Assembly: GCF_004168365.1 (NCBI RefSeq)
Contig: NZ_CP035704.1
Coordinates: forward strand, 1,984,001-2,048,000
Length of the DNA stretch: 64,000 nucleotides
Origin: Pseudolysobacter antarcticus
GTDB taxonomy: Bacteria; Pseudomonadota; Gammaproteobacteria; Xanthomonadales; Rhodanobacteraceae
Direction: 5' to 3'
Position 1 is the stretch's first letter. Every line of letters begins with the position of its first letter. The translations under genes and the position numbers were made by a program. Below are positions 28,797 through 41,737 of the stretch, piece by piece. The notes under the pieces were generated by a model. That model saw only the letters and a program-made list of their open reading frames with translations. It was not told where the DNA came from and searched no databases.

Positions 28797-29774
28797 TCAC
28801 AGCGCAAACTCTTTGGCTTCAAGTGTTGGGTCTAGCGGGAGATCAAGGAGTTCTTGTAGCAACTCCTGCCGGAATGATTGCTCTTGCGCAGCACCAGGAG
28901 CGTGAAATGCGTATCTTGTGCGTAGATACATTGGCAAGCCCTTTTCGATGTCGTCTGCGCGAACTACCACTTGATACTTCGTGCTCTCCGGCGGCAGACC
29001 AGCCAAGTCCCCCTGAATAATCATTGTTTCCCAGCCGACGCCACCGAGGCGACCATCTGCTTTTTGCTTGTATGACTCGTCACAGACGACGACCACTTTT
29101 CGCGCCATCGCGAGTTCGTTACACATCCATTGGGGAAGATCCATACCGCGGCGAAGGTGGAACTTGTCTAGGCGCGCTTGCACTCCCTGCTCGATCAAGT
29201 GTAGCGCTAACGATTTTACCCACTCGATCGCCGACTCGGTCTTCGAGGTGTGACTGATGAATACTCGGAGAGTGTCCTTCTGCTCTCCCTGAATGACACG
29301 CCTGTTGCCCTTTATTCGCTCATACACGTCGCGGTGGAGAACCTGTATGAATAGCGAAGCAGCAGGATCTGCGGTCGAACAGAACCCTGCCTTAAGAGCG
29401 GCGACAACCTTCTCGCTTTGGAGCCCTCCAGCCCCTGCACCGAGTAGCGGAGCCGATATTGTTCTAACGGAAGATTGTTTGCGAGTGAAGTCGCCTAACT
29501 CAGCTCCGATCTTTTCAATCGCTTCTGTCGTAGATGAGTTTCCTTGCACAGACGCCGCAAACGCGACGTATTGAGCGATTTCGTCCGCGCCTTCAAATGG
29601 CATGATCTCGACATCGCCAAGCTCCATGTGATCGCTGGGGTGTGGAATAGAGTGGTGAACGAGGGAGCGGGCGACGAAACCTGTGATCGTCCCTGCGGTC
29701 GAGCATGGAAGAACGATGAGGTCGGCTGGGCCATCGAAGAGATCGCCGAGTCGCAGTCTTACAGTAGGCTTCAT
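28797..29774 (-). CDS. Macro-like domain fused to SEFIR (TIR-related) domain, putative anti-phage NADase
   Basis: About 325 residues from the chosen ATG at 29774; a GTG at 29849 overlaps the upstream stop and would add 25 residues. The N-terminal half resembles a macro domain: VRLRLGDLFDGPADLIVLPC, then the ligand-loop-like APLLGAGAGGL near residue 120. The C-terminal half is a SEFIR domain: LRVFISHTSKTESAIEWV, ARLDKFHLRRGMDLPQWM, VVVVCDESYKQKADGRLGG and VGWETMII. SEFIR and TIR domains of bacterial defence proteins cleave NAD+, and macro domains bind ADP-ribose derivatives, so sensing or product binding and NAD+ depletion could be in one chain. Base composition is lower in GC than its neighbours, as expected of a transferred gene. 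Confidence 0.75.
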   Translation of the reverse strand: MKPTVRLRLGDLFDGPADLIVLPCSTAGTITGFVARSLVHHSIPHPSDHMELGDVEIMPFEGADEIAQYVAFAASVQGNSSTTEAIEKIGAELGDFTRKQSSVRTISAPLLGAGAGGLQSEKVVAALKAGFCSTADPAASLFIQVLHRDVYERIKGNRRVIQGEQKDTLRVFISHTSKTESAIEWVKSLALHLIEQGVQARLDKFHLRRGMDLPQWMCNELAMARKVVVVCDESYKQKADGRLGGVGWETMIIQGDLAGLPPESTKYQVVVRADDIEKGLPMYLRTRYAFHAPGAAQEQSFRQELLQELLDLPLDPTLEAKEFAL

Positions 29775-29848
29775 TGAAACGTCCGAATATGAATATCTGA
29801 TGCTCAACGGTGTTTTGTTCGACGAGTTCCCCGAGGCATTTCGCGGCA

Positions 29849-30571
29849 CTACTTCCCGCTGCGCATAAACCCAAACAACGCAGCCGCCACAATCAGACCC
29901 GCAATACCCAAGCCGCCCAGCGCAAAATAGCGAGTGGGTGACGGCGCGGCGTCGACCTTAGACGAAACCGAGTCGCCGGTTTTGCTGACATTCGTGGCAC
30001 CTGCCGTGGTATCGGCGACGGGTGCCACTCGCGGCGGGCGCGGCGTCGCAACGGGCGGTGTTGGTACGGCCTCAGCGACGACAGGTGCGGGCGGATCGAT
30101 CACTGGATCGGTTGCGGGCAGGGTCGGGATATCCGATGGTGCTACGACCGGCACCGCCTTCGGCAATACACGCATCACCGAAACGTGTTCCGGCTCTGGC
30201 ACCGGCGGCGGTGGTGGCGGAGTCGCTGCGGCAATTTTCGCCGCGTCGGCCGCGGCTTGTTGCGCCGGTGTGAGCACAACGTTGCTGGCATTCGCAGCTT
30301 GACCGTTTTGTCCGGCGGCATTTGCCGCGGCCTGCGCCGCATTTTGCGCCACTGAATTGCCCGTGCCGGCAACACCTGCGACGGCGTTGTTGGGCTGGTT
30401 GGCGAGCGCGGCCGTCTGCGCGGCGGCAGCGGCGGCGGATGTCGCGGGATTGTTCGGATCGGTCAAGGCCGGATCGTCCACGCCCGCGTTGGTCAATCCG
30501 GTTCCGGCCCAGGCGCTGGCAGCGAGCGCATAGCTTGCGGCGAGCAGAATAATTCGCAGTTTCAACATCAT
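29849..30571 (-). CDS. Exported Ala/Pro-rich protein with C-terminal membrane anchor
   Basis: A 240-residue protein with a signal peptide (LRIILLAASYALAASAWA). A long low-complexity region rich in Ala, Asn and Gln comes next, then Pro/Val/Glu-rich repeats (around PPPPPPVPEPE). It ends in a single hydrophobic helix YFALGGLGIAGLIVAAALFGF with the basic end MRSGK. This architecture fits a protein tethered in the inner membrane from its C-terminus with an extended periplasmic stalk. No enzymatic domain is visible. It could be mistaken for a sorting-signal protein, but no recognised CTERM motif precedes the helix. Confidence 0.65.
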   Translation of the reverse strand: MMLKLRIILLAASYALAASAWAGTGLTNAGVDDPALTDPNNPATSAAAAAAQTAALANQPNNAVAGVAGTGNSVAQNAAQAAANAAGQNGQAANASNVVLTPAQQAAADAAKIAAATPPPPPPVPEPEHVSVMRVLPKAVPVVAPSDIPTLPATDPVIDPPAPVVAEAVPTPPVATPRPPRVAPVADTTAGATNVSKTGDSVSSKVDAAPSPTRYFALGGLGIAGLIVAAALFGFMRSGK

Positions 30572-30674
30572 GATCTCCGGTCACGCAGCCAATAATTGAT
30601 GCGGCCATGGTAACGCGGATAGCACGCCGATGCGACGCAGCGTATGTTTGCGTGCGCCACAAGGCGCGCCGAAT

Positions 30675-31523
30675 TTATTCGAGTTGCGCTTTCGCATGCG
30701 CGACATCCAGCGCTTCCATTGCGTCTTTCGGCTTGAGTTTCGCGGCTTTGTCATAAGCTTCGGCGGCATCGTCCTCACGCTTGTTGCCGAACAACAGCAG
30801 CAGGCCGTTGCCGTATTCGATCCAGGCCACCGGCGAATCCGGTGTAAGTTTGGTCGAGGTCTTGAGATGTTCCTCGCCGAGCGCAGATTTCGCGCCGTAG
30901 GTCAGGCCGCCGATCATGCTGCCGACCTTGCCGATGATCTCGGCGTGATACAGCCCAAGCGCGGTATGCGCCTCGCCGTGTTTCGGTGCGAGCTTCAAGG
31001 TCTTGTCGAGCGATTCTTTCACCTTGCCGGCCAAACCCTGGCTCAGCGCTTTGGCGATCGAGATGCACTGGCCGTAGCGACCGATCGCAAACGCGCGCCG
31101 AAAATGGCTATTGGCCTCAGCCGGCAATTGCGCGATCGCCTCGTCTGCGAGTTTGCCGAGCGTGAGATAACGCGCTTCTTTTTCCTTGTCGTCATCAAGC
31201 AGATGCGTGGCATGAATGCCGGCGGCCTTGATCGCGACCGAGCTGCCGAGTGCGCCGAATGCCGTGCCGGTTTCAAAGGCTTCCTGGAAATCGCCGCGAT
31301 GAAACGCGCGCCACGCTTCCTGCAATTCCTCGGCGATCTTGCCGGCGTCGGCCGCCTTGCCGAGCTTGCTGTTGGCCTTGAGCAACTTGCCGACATGGGC
31401 ATCGTCGGGAAAGGGTTCCTGATCGCCCGCATGCAGCTTGCCCCAAGCCTTGCTCAGCTTGTCGCCGGGATAATCGAAAGCCTTGTTGGCGGGGCTGAAC
31501 GGCGTCCAGTTTTTCTTGGCCAT
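30675..31523 (-). CDS. TPR-like cytosolic protein of unknown function
   Basis: A 282-residue protein with no signal peptide, beginning MAKKNWTPFSPANKAFDYPG. The C-terminal half contains two to three tetratricopeptide-like helix pairs (for example VKESLDKTLKLAPKHGEAHTAL and AYDKAAKLKPKDAMEALDVA). The N-terminal region is helical and charged. Such proteins act as protein-protein scaffolds; the partner is unknown. It is transcribed divergently from ligA across about 145 bases. Confidence 0.75.
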   Translation of the reverse strand: MAKKNWTPFSPANKAFDYPGDKLSKAWGKLHAGDQEPFPDDAHVGKLLKANSKLGKAADAGKIAEELQEAWRAFHRGDFQEAFETGTAFGALGSSVAIKAAGIHATHLLDDDKEKEARYLTLGKLADEAIAQLPAEANSHFRRAFAIGRYGQCISIAKALSQGLAGKVKESLDKTLKLAPKHGEAHTALGLYHAEIIGKVGSMIGGLTYGAKSALGEEHLKTSTKLTPDSPVAWIEYGNGLLLLFGNKREDDAAEAYDKAAKLKPKDAMEALDVAHAKAQLE

Positions 31524-31630
31524 GATTTTTCCTCGGGCGGCAGCGTGATTGAAACTCTAGCATCGGATACGCACCGGCGAATGGCAAGGCGCAACGCAAT
31601 GTGTGCCATCGCGATTCCGCGCTGGGCTAG

Positions 31631-35030
<3,400 letters not shown>

Positions 35031-35114
35031 GTTCATTTTCTGCGCTGATGGCGAGGGCTCTGCTGCCGATCGTTTTTTACTCGCGATCGCACGCACGATA
35101 TCGGTCGCGCCGCC

Positions 35115-36416
35115 TCATTCTAGCTCATCGTCCTGCTGCAGGAATTCGTGACTGCGCGTGAAGCGGAAATGCGTGATGTCAGGCCTGAAAAACATGCCCC
35201 ACGACCACTCGACCCAGATGCGCAGCTTGCGTCCGAAGGTCGGCATCTGCGACAGGTAATAAGCGCGCCAGATCAGCCACGCGATGAATCCGCTGAAGTG
35301 CATGCCGTAAATCTGTGCGACACCTTTGAGGTGGCCAACCGTCGCCATCATTCCGCGCGAACGGTAGGCAAACGCATGCGTCGGGCGACCAAACGACCGT
35401 GCGATGAGATTCGCTGCAAGCCGATGTGCCTGCGCGACGGCGAACTGCGCGGTGGACGGTGCGTATTCGGTGCTGTCGCTCTTGTTCGCGTGGTTGACGA
35501 TCAGCGCGCAATCGCCGATGGCCCAGGCTGCATCAACGCCGAGAATGGCAAGATCGCGCGCGCAGACGATACGCCCGCGTTCGCAACGAATGCCGGCTAG
35601 GCGCGCGGTAAGCGCGTTGGCCTGCGTACCGACGGTGCAGATCGTGGTCGCGCAATCCAGCGTGCCGCCTCGATCCAGACTCACGTGGTTCGCACTGATT
35701 TCGACCGCGCTGGTGTTGGTCATCACTTGCACGCCGCGCGCGAGTAGTGAGCGTAATGCCGCACGACCGAGGGCCGCTGGTAATTCCGGCAGCAGGTTAT
35801 CCAGAGCGTGCAGCAGGGTGACCTGCAATTCATGCCCTCCCACTCGCGGATAATAATGGTTGATGCCGCGCACGCAGTCCATGATCGCGCCGGCTGTTTC
35901 AACGCCCGAGAAACCGCCGCCGATAACGACAAAATGGCCGAGGCGCTGACGCAGGCTATCGTCTGTTTCGAGTTCGATGCGGGCGAGCTGGCGCAGGATG
36001 AGATTGCGGATATGCATGGCGTCGCCGATGGTTTTCAACACCAGCGCATGCTCGGACATACCGGGGATCAGATCGATCCGCGCGCGGTTGCCGTAGGCGA
36101 GCACGATCTGATCGTAGTCCAGATGCGTGTCGCCCTTGAGCGTGGCGCAGTGCACGCGCTTGGCGGTGAAATCGATGCCGATGACGCGCGCCATGACAAA
36201 GCGCGCTTTGCCGACGGTTTCGCGCAATGGTGCAATCACGTGTTCGGGAAATACCGTGGCGCCGACGACCTCGGCTAGCATCGGATTGAAGGTTGTATAA
36301 CTTTCCTCGGATAGCAATGTGACATCGAAACGGTCGGCGCGTTTTTGCAGAGCGCGCGTCAGCGCCGCGCCGCCAAAGCCGCCACCGATGATCACGATGC
36401 GCTGTTTTTTCTGCAT
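35115..36416 (-). CDS. ndh: Type II NADH:quinone oxidoreductase-like FAD protein
   Basis: Membrane-associated flavoprotein, 433 residues, oxidising NADH without proton pumping. The FAD Rossmann motif is IVIIGGGFGGAALTRAL at residues 7-23 and the NADH-binding motif is GHFVVIGGGFSGVETAG at about 160-176. The C-terminal region has an amphipathic, aromatic stretch (GFIAWLIWRAYYLSQMPTFGRKLR), as in Ndh proteins that attach to the inner membrane. It stands alone. The family also includes sulfide:quinone reductases, but the cysteines required for those are not evident. Confidence 0.85.
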   Translation of the reverse strand: MQKKQRIVIIGGGFGGAALTRALQKRADRFDVTLLSEESYTTFNPMLAEVVGATVFPEHVIAPLRETVGKARFVMARVIGIDFTAKRVHCATLKGDTHLDYDQIVLAYGNRARIDLIPGMSEHALVLKTIGDAMHIRNLILRQLARIELETDDSLRQRLGHFVVIGGGFSGVETAGAIMDCVRGINHYYPRVGGHELQVTLLHALDNLLPELPAALGRAALRSLLARGVQVMTNTSAVEISANHVSLDRGGTLDCATTICTVGTQANALTARLAGIRCERGRIVCARDLAILGVDAAWAIGDCALIVNHANKSDSTEYAPSTAQFAVAQAHRLAANLIARSFGRPTHAFAYRSRGMMATVGHLKGVAQIYGMHFSGFIAWLIWRAYYLSQMPTFGRKLRIWVEWSWGMFFRPDITHFRFTRSHEFLQQDDELE

Positions 36417-36492
36417 GCTGTTTCTCGCTGGTGAGGCTGTGGGTACGATGTCGTTGCAAATTTTTTTGCGCGAGATTGAGTTTTATTCGGGA

Positions 36493-37500
36493 CTATCTAG
36501 CGAACGATTTCTGGATTCGCATTGCGATCAGGATGGTCACGACCATCGCCGCGAATGCTGTCCATGCGTAAGGCCACAACAGCGGCATGCCGATCAGCAA
36601 CAAACCATCGTTGCCGCCAGGTATCAGCCCGCCACCCAGACCCATCAAAACGCCGCCGCTGAAACAACGTAGCAAACCCAGCGGATGGAAAGCGACATGG
36701 CGGAACAGACCGGCACTCCAGCCGCCCAAAAACGCGCCGAGAAAAAGTGCCACGAGAAGTACGATACGTGCGAGCACGCTCATGCGTGAGCCGCGCGCGA
36801 GCTCCGCGAGCACGTCGGTATAAGCCCACGCGCCGACCAGCAGGAACAGACCAACGAATGCAATGCCGATAACGACGGTGGCCGCACCTGGTTCCCACAC
36901 GCGTCGTGTCATCGCATGGTGCAAATGTGCGCGCAACGAACTGCGGTGATGTTCTTCGCGCTTCATCAAAGCCAATACCACGCGCCAGCCGAGGCCAAAA
37001 ACCAGCAGCACAGCGATCAACGCCGACACTCGCGATTCCGGCACAACAAATGCGACGCTGTCGGCGGAATGATCAACGGCCAAGGCGTGCGCCAGCAGAC
37101 AACCGGCGAAAAAACCGATGGGTGTAGCAACATAATCCCACTCGCCAGAACCTAACCGCGCGATCGAACCGAATACGCAGCCGCGATTGACGAACGCGCC
37201 CAAACCCAGCACCGCACCACCGGCAATGGTAAATGCACCACTGCGATAACCGGGCGGTAATGTCATCGACAAGCCAATGGCGTGCGCAAAAAATAAACCG
37301 ACCATCACCCAGAGCGATGCCTCAAGGATGCTCAAGAAACGTTGCCAGCGACCCTCAACGACAAGTTGTTCGAGCGCGGCAACCGTGCATGTTGCGCCAC
37401 GCTGCACGGCAAAACCCATGATGCCCGCGAGCAGTGCGGCAACGAAGAACGTCACAGTGAAAATCGCGATTTCCATGAAGTCTGCTCGGGCCAATGGCAT
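36493..37500 (-). CDS. YeeE/YedE-family membrane transporter (sulfur compound transport)
   Basis: Polytopic inner-membrane protein, 335 residues (ATG at 37476 is an alternative start), of the family that includes the thiosulfate importer YeeE/TsuA. Two pseudo-repeats are visible. The first has MGFAVQRGATCTVAAL, and later GGAVLGLGAFVNRGCVFGS and RLGSGEWDYVATPIGFFAG. The second carries GGVLMGLGGGLIPGGNDGLL, lacking the cysteine. Cysteines of this kind relay sulfur compounds in characterised members. No tusA-like partner gene is adjacent, so the substrate is uncertain. Confidence 0.85.
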   Translation of the reverse strand: MPLARADFMEIAIFTVTFFVAALLAGIMGFAVQRGATCTVAALEQLVVEGRWQRFLSILEASLWVMVGLFFAHAIGLSMTLPPGYRSGAFTIAGGAVLGLGAFVNRGCVFGSIARLGSGEWDYVATPIGFFAGCLLAHALAVDHSADSVAFVVPESRVSALIAVLLVFGLGWRVVLALMKREEHHRSSLRAHLHHAMTRRVWEPGAATVVIGIAFVGLFLLVGAWAYTDVLAELARGSRMSVLARIVLLVALFLGAFLGGWSAGLFRHVAFHPLGLLRCFSGGVLMGLGGGLIPGGNDGLLLIGMPLLWPYAWTAFAAMVVTILIAMRIQKSFAR

Positions 37501-37639
37501 CTAGTGCCGGTCGTGCATAACGGAAAAAAAAGCTGTGCAGATTGTGCGTGCACCGGTGCAGTACGATTGCGTCACATCTCGCGTCGCTTGTTGCGTAAGA
37601 AAAATCCATTGCAGGAAAATCCGCGACGATATTGTTGGG

Positions 37640-38782
37640 TCAATGATGCTCGTGCACCACCATGCCTTCAATCGGATCGACTGGTGCTGTCCATGGCGCC
37701 GCTTCGATGATGCGTCGCGTTTCGGCATAACCGGCTTCGCGCCGTGCCCGAATGCCGGCAGGGCTGAAGTCGATATCCTTGGTGTGATCCTCATCGGCTA
37801 ACGCGGGTGCCAGCAAACGCACCACATGCATGGTTGTGCCACAGCCCCAGCCCGCAAGTTCCTTCACTTCGGGCGAATTCTGCATTTTGTCGGGCATCTT
37901 TTTGGCGAGCTCGCGAATCACATGGCGCAGACGATGAATCTGTTTCTGACGCGCGATATGGCTATCGGCGCGACTGGCGAACTGGATATCTTTCTGTCGG
38001 CCCATCACTTGCAAGATCGAGTTGGGTTCCGCGCCGTGCGGCTGCCACACATTCACGGTAAAAATCACTGAATCACGACGCGGCCTGTCATCGAGTACCG
38101 CCTCGATCGGCGTATTCGAATAAATGCCGCCGTCCCAGTAGGGATCGCCATCGATGCGCACCGCCGCAAATGCCGGAGGCAAAGCGCCCGAGGCCATGAT
38201 GTGATTGAGATCCAGGCGTGTATCGCGGCTGTCGAAATAGCGCATCTCGCCGCTGCGTACGTTGACCGCGCCGACGGTCAGGCGTGGCGCGTTGGCGTTG
38301 AGGCGATCCACATCGATCAGCTCGGTCAAAGTTTTCAGCAGCGGTGCGGTTGAATAGTAGGATGCCTTTTCGACACCGTGCGCGGTGTGCGGCGAAATCC
38401 ATGCGGCCGGTCGTGGTACGAAAAAAGATTCGATACCGCGCGTCACCGCGAACCAGTTCGAGAACAGGTTGCCGAATGATCCCCACGCCGCATGTTGACC
38501 GCTGTGTTCGACGCGATCCCAGAACTCGTGCAGGCGTTCCAAGCGCTTATCGGGTGCATTGCCGGCGATGATCGCGGCATTGATCGCGCCGATGGAAGTA
38601 CCGATCACCCAATCCGGTTCGATACCGGCTTCGTGCATCGCCTGATACACGCCGATCTGGTAGGCGCCAAGCGCACCACCGCCTTGCAGCACGAGCACAT
38701 TCTGACCCGGCAGCATTGATGGCGATGCTGCGTCGGTCTGTACTGTTGCGGTGTTCTTGAGTCTGCTATTTCGAGTGCGCAT
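37640..38782 (-). CDS. Patatin-like phospholipase (RssA-like)
   Basis: Serine-Asp dyad hydrolase, about 380 residues. The oxyanion motif is LQGGGALGAYQIGVYQ, the nucleophile elbow GTSIG and the catalytic Asp in WDGGIYSN. The C-terminal region after about residue 290 is the extra helical domain seen in proteobacterial patatins. I chose the ATG at 38782, preceded by GGAA; an ATG at 38809 adds nine residues. No signal peptide is seen, so it is probably cytosolic or peripheral, and could release fatty acids from phospholipids or lipid stores. Confidence 0.9.
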   Translation of the reverse strand: MRTRNSRLKNTATVQTDAASPSMLPGQNVLVLQGGGALGAYQIGVYQAMHEAGIEPDWVIGTSIGAINAAIIAGNAPDKRLERLHEFWDRVEHSGQHAAWGSFGNLFSNWFAVTRGIESFFVPRPAAWISPHTAHGVEKASYYSTAPLLKTLTELIDVDRLNANAPRLTVGAVNVRSGEMRYFDSRDTRLDLNHIMASGALPPAFAAVRIDGDPYWDGGIYSNTPIEAVLDDRPRRDSVIFTVNVWQPHGAEPNSILQVMGRQKDIQFASRADSHIARQKQIHRLRHVIRELAKKMPDKMQNSPEVKELAGWGCGTTMHVVRLLAPALADEDHTKDIDFSPAGIRARREAGYAETRRIIEAAPWTAPVDPIEGMVVHEHH

Positions 38783-39036
38783 GTGGTTTCCGGCATCTGA
38801 AAAAAACATCGAGTGGCTTTGCCGCTGATGACAGTCTCAGCAGACCGGGACTGCGATGATTTCTTTCATAAGAGAATTCGCGGACGTGTCCACGGCAGAG
38901 AATTTTCTAGCGCGCTTGGTCGATTTTTTTTCATCAAACGCGCTGGGACTCAAACGCAAATGCACTGAGCTTCGAGCAAAATTACACGATGGATTTTTTG
39001 CGCTGGACTTGATTGAGCGCGAATTTTTCTCGGCTT

Positions 39037-40209
39037 TCAGAGCAGCGAAGACTTCGAGTTTCGCGTTGTTGGCATGCCGATCATCGCGACGATAAACGCC
39101 ACCGCACTCGCTGCCGCGCCGAACAAAAATGCGAGCTGGCCACCACCGATGCGCCATGCTTGTCCTGCGAGCAGCGCGCCGAGCACGCCGCCGATGCCCG
39201 AGCTGAAACCGTAGAACACACCTTGCGCATGGCCGTTGAGCCGGCCCGGAAAATAACGTGCGAGCAAAATTATGCACGCCGCGAAAGAGGCGGCAAACGT
39301 GATTGCGTGCGTCAGTTGCGCGAGCGTCATGAGCCACAGGTTTTGCGGGAAAAATGCGGTGACGATCCAGCGCAAAGCAGCCAGCGCCAGCGAGAATTGC
39401 AACACGCGCACCGGATCAAATCGCGCGAAGATTCGTGCCGAGAAATAGAACACGGCGATCTCGGCGAGTATGCCGATATCCCAATACGTGCCGAGCGCCG
39501 ATGGGTGATAACCGTTCTCTTCGAGGTACAACGAAAAAAACGTGTAATACGGTCCGAACGACACCGACATCAGCAGCGCGACCACAAAAAATACCAGTAC
39601 TTCGCGCTGCTTCAGACGGGCGCCAAAATCGTGATGATCATCGTTTTCGATGTGATAGTCGGCGGCATAATTATTGAATATCGTGCTGACAAAGATCGCT
39701 GCAAACAACGGCAACATCAGCAGCGGCAACCAGGCCAGCGAAAGATGATCGAACAGCATTCCGAAGGTACTCACGACCAGCACAAAACCGATCGATCCCC
39801 AGGCGCGAATCGGTCCGTAATTTTCGCTGCGTTTGCCTAAGTGCGACAACGTCAACGACTCGAACTGCGGCATGATCGCGTTGTAGCAGAAACAGAAAAC
39901 GCACATCGCGACGAACAGTCCGCCGAACTCAAGCGGCAACAGAAAAATCGCGAAACTCGCCAGTGCCGCAGCCGCACCAAACCGTAGCCAGCGAATCGGT
40001 CGTGGTGAGCGCGCGGCCAGCCAGCTCCAGGTATTCGGTGCGACGATGCGCGTGGCGTACCACAGGCTGATCAGCACACTGATCGCCGCCGCACTCTGGC
40101 CGCGTTGCTTGAGGAACAGACTCCAGAACGGCAGGAACGCGCCGAGCGCGGCGTAGTAGGTGAAATAAAAACCGGCCAGACGGCCGGCGGGGACGGAATG
40201 TTTTTGCAT
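39037..40209 (-). CDS. MFS transporter (12 segments, nucleoside/phenylpropionate permease-like)
   Basis: Major facilitator with 12 hydrophobic segments, about 390 residues, related to the LacY/NupG/HcaT-type branch (KLAGFYF-like start RLAGFYFTYYAALGAFLPFW, and NYGPIRAWGSIGFVL near residue 127). A much longer reading frame exists upstream, but it is antisense to the neighbouring LRR gene; the ATG at 40209 opens the first membrane helix and is the sensible start. Substrate unknown. Confidence 0.85.
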   Translation of the reverse strand: MQKHSVPAGRLAGFYFTYYAALGAFLPFWSLFLKQRGQSAAAISVLISLWYATRIVAPNTWSWLAARSPRPIRWLRFGAAAALASFAIFLLPLEFGGLFVAMCVFCFCYNAIMPQFESLTLSHLGKRSENYGPIRAWGSIGFVLVVSTFGMLFDHLSLAWLPLLMLPLFAAIFVSTIFNNYAADYHIENDDHHDFGARLKQREVLVFFVVALLMSVSFGPYYTFFSLYLEENGYHPSALGTYWDIGILAEIAVFYFSARIFARFDPVRVLQFSLALAALRWIVTAFFPQNLWLMTLAQLTHAITFAASFAACIILLARYFPGRLNGHAQGVFYGFSSGIGGVLGALLAGQAWRIGGGQLAFLFGAAASAVAFIVAMIGMPTTRNSKSSLL

Positions 40210-40398
40210 GTTTGCATCGTGCCATAACGGGTAGTTGATAAACACCTCGCTAGCGACACTTGCGGCGGCTGCGCGAACTGCGATTTTTTGCGCTGGAAGA
40301 TGAATTGATCGTCGTGCTAAGGTGCAGACGAATGCGATCAGGGGGCCACTGCGCGCTTGCTGCAAACTAGCAGGTGCGCGAATCCGAAAGGTAAAGCC

Positions 40399-41721
40399 AT
40401 GTATCGTCTTTTCTGCGCATTCCTCGCGCTGTTTTCTGCGTTGCTCGCAATGCCCGCCCGCGCCGCCAATATCCCCACTTCCGAGCGCAGTGTTTTGCTC
40501 GCGATTTACAACAATGGCAATGGCGCGAGCTGGATTGATCATAGCGGCTGGCAAGGCGCGGCCGGCACCGAATGCAACTGGTTTGGCGTGATTTGCGACA
40601 GCGTCGCGACACCGCATGTGATCACGATAAATCTGGAAAACAATTTGCTCAGCGGCACGCTGCCGAGCAATCTCGGCGATCTCACTCATTTGCAACAATT
40701 CAACATCGGCCAGTCGGGCGATTGTCTCAATCCGAATCGCAATCTGGTGACCGGCGCGATTCCGAGCTTCAACACGATCACTTCCCTGCAGCAGATGCAG
40801 ATCGGCTGCAATCAATTCAGTGGATCGATTCCCGCGCTGAGCGGCTTGTCGAACCTGACGGTTTTCGATGCTGCGAGTAATCTGCTGAGTGGCACTATTC
40901 CGGCATTGAGCGGGCTGGCTGCGCTGAGTGTGATCAACGTTTCGAACAATGCATTGACCGGATCGATTCCTGCGCTCGGCGGACTGCAAAACCTCACTAC
41001 GTTCATCGCCTCGAGCAATCAGCTCAGCGGCACGATCCCGGCGTTGGTCGATGCGTTGGATAATCTGGCCGGCCTCAGCACATTCGACGTTCATTCGAAT
41101 CATCTGACCGGCGCCATTCCCGCGATCGTCACTGGTTTGCCGGACCTTTCGTTTTTCGATGTTTCCTACAACCAGTTGAGTGGATCGATTCCGTTACTGG
41201 CCGTGCCGGTATCAGGTACGGGTTTGCGCAACCTAAGTGTTTTTGTCGTCAATAATAATCAGCTCACCGGCACCATTCCGCCGCTCACCGGATTGGCCCA
41301 GCTCAGGTATTTTTATGTGTTCGTCAATCAGCTCACGGGCTCGATTCCAGCGTTGGATGGATTGAGCCAATTGACCTATCTGGACACGGCCGACAACCAT
41401 CTCGGCGGCCCGATTCCGGTGCTCTCTGGTTCACCGTATCTCAACTACGTGAATTTCGAAAACAATCAGTTGAGCGGGCCGATTCCTGATCTGACCAATT
41501 TAAGCGCGATGCAATATTTCTATGTCGGTCGCAATCATTTGACCGGCACAGTTCCCGCGCCGCCGAATCCAAGTTCGTTGCTCGCGCCAGGATCGTCGTT
41601 GTGTCCGAATGATTTTCTCTCTGCAGCCTACGTCCAGAGTGCGGCGTGGGATGCGGCGACCGGCGTGATGCCGTGGTACACGTTTTGCGATTATGTGTTC
41701 GGCGACGGCTTCGATTTGTAG
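40399..41721 (+). CDS. Secreted plant-type leucine-rich-repeat protein with C-terminal GDGFDL tail
   Basis: Exported protein of 440 residues; the ATG at 40399 has AAAGG seven bases upstream. A signal peptide (LFCAFLALFSALLAMPARA) and an LRR N-terminal cap region (NGASWIDHSGWQG ... CNWFGVICD) are followed by about a dozen plant-like repeats of the type LxxLxxFDxSxNQLSGxIP. The cap and LSGxIP repeats match extracellular receptor-type LRRs of plants. The chain ends CDYVFGDGFDL, a member of the shared tail family. It is probably surface-exposed and involved in adhesion or host interaction, which is inference. Divergent from the MFS gene. Confidence 0.88.
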   Translation: MYRLFCAFLALFSALLAMPARAANIPTSERSVLLAIYNNGNGASWIDHSGWQGAAGTECNWFGVICDSVATPHVITINLENNLLSGTLPSNLGDLTHLQQFNIGQSGDCLNPNRNLVTGAIPSFNTITSLQQMQIGCNQFSGSIPALSGLSNLTVFDAASNLLSGTIPALSGLAALSVINVSNNALTGSIPALGGLQNLTTFIASSNQLSGTIPALVDALDNLAGLSTFDVHSNHLTGAIPAIVTGLPDLSFFDVSYNQLSGSIPLLAVPVSGTGLRNLSVFVVNNNQLTGTIPPLTGLAQLRYFYVFVNQLTGSIPALDGLSQLTYLDTADNHLGGPIPVLSGSPYLNYVNFENNQLSGPIPDLTNLSAMQYFYVGRNHLTGTVPAPPNPSSLLAPGSSLCPNDFLSAAYVQSAAWDAATGVMPWYTFCDYVFGDGFDL

Positions 41722-41737
41722 CGCACCGAACCGTCGA

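Noticed and set aside
38856-39095. A 79-residue plus-strand frame in the gap after the patatin gene
   Set aside because: No good ribosome binding site, overlaps the end of the MFS gene, and has no family resemblance.
40210-41103. A long minus-strand reading frame extending the MFS transporter into the LRR gene
   Set aside because: It is antisense to the clearly coding LRR repeats; the MFS protein starts at its first membrane helix at 40209.
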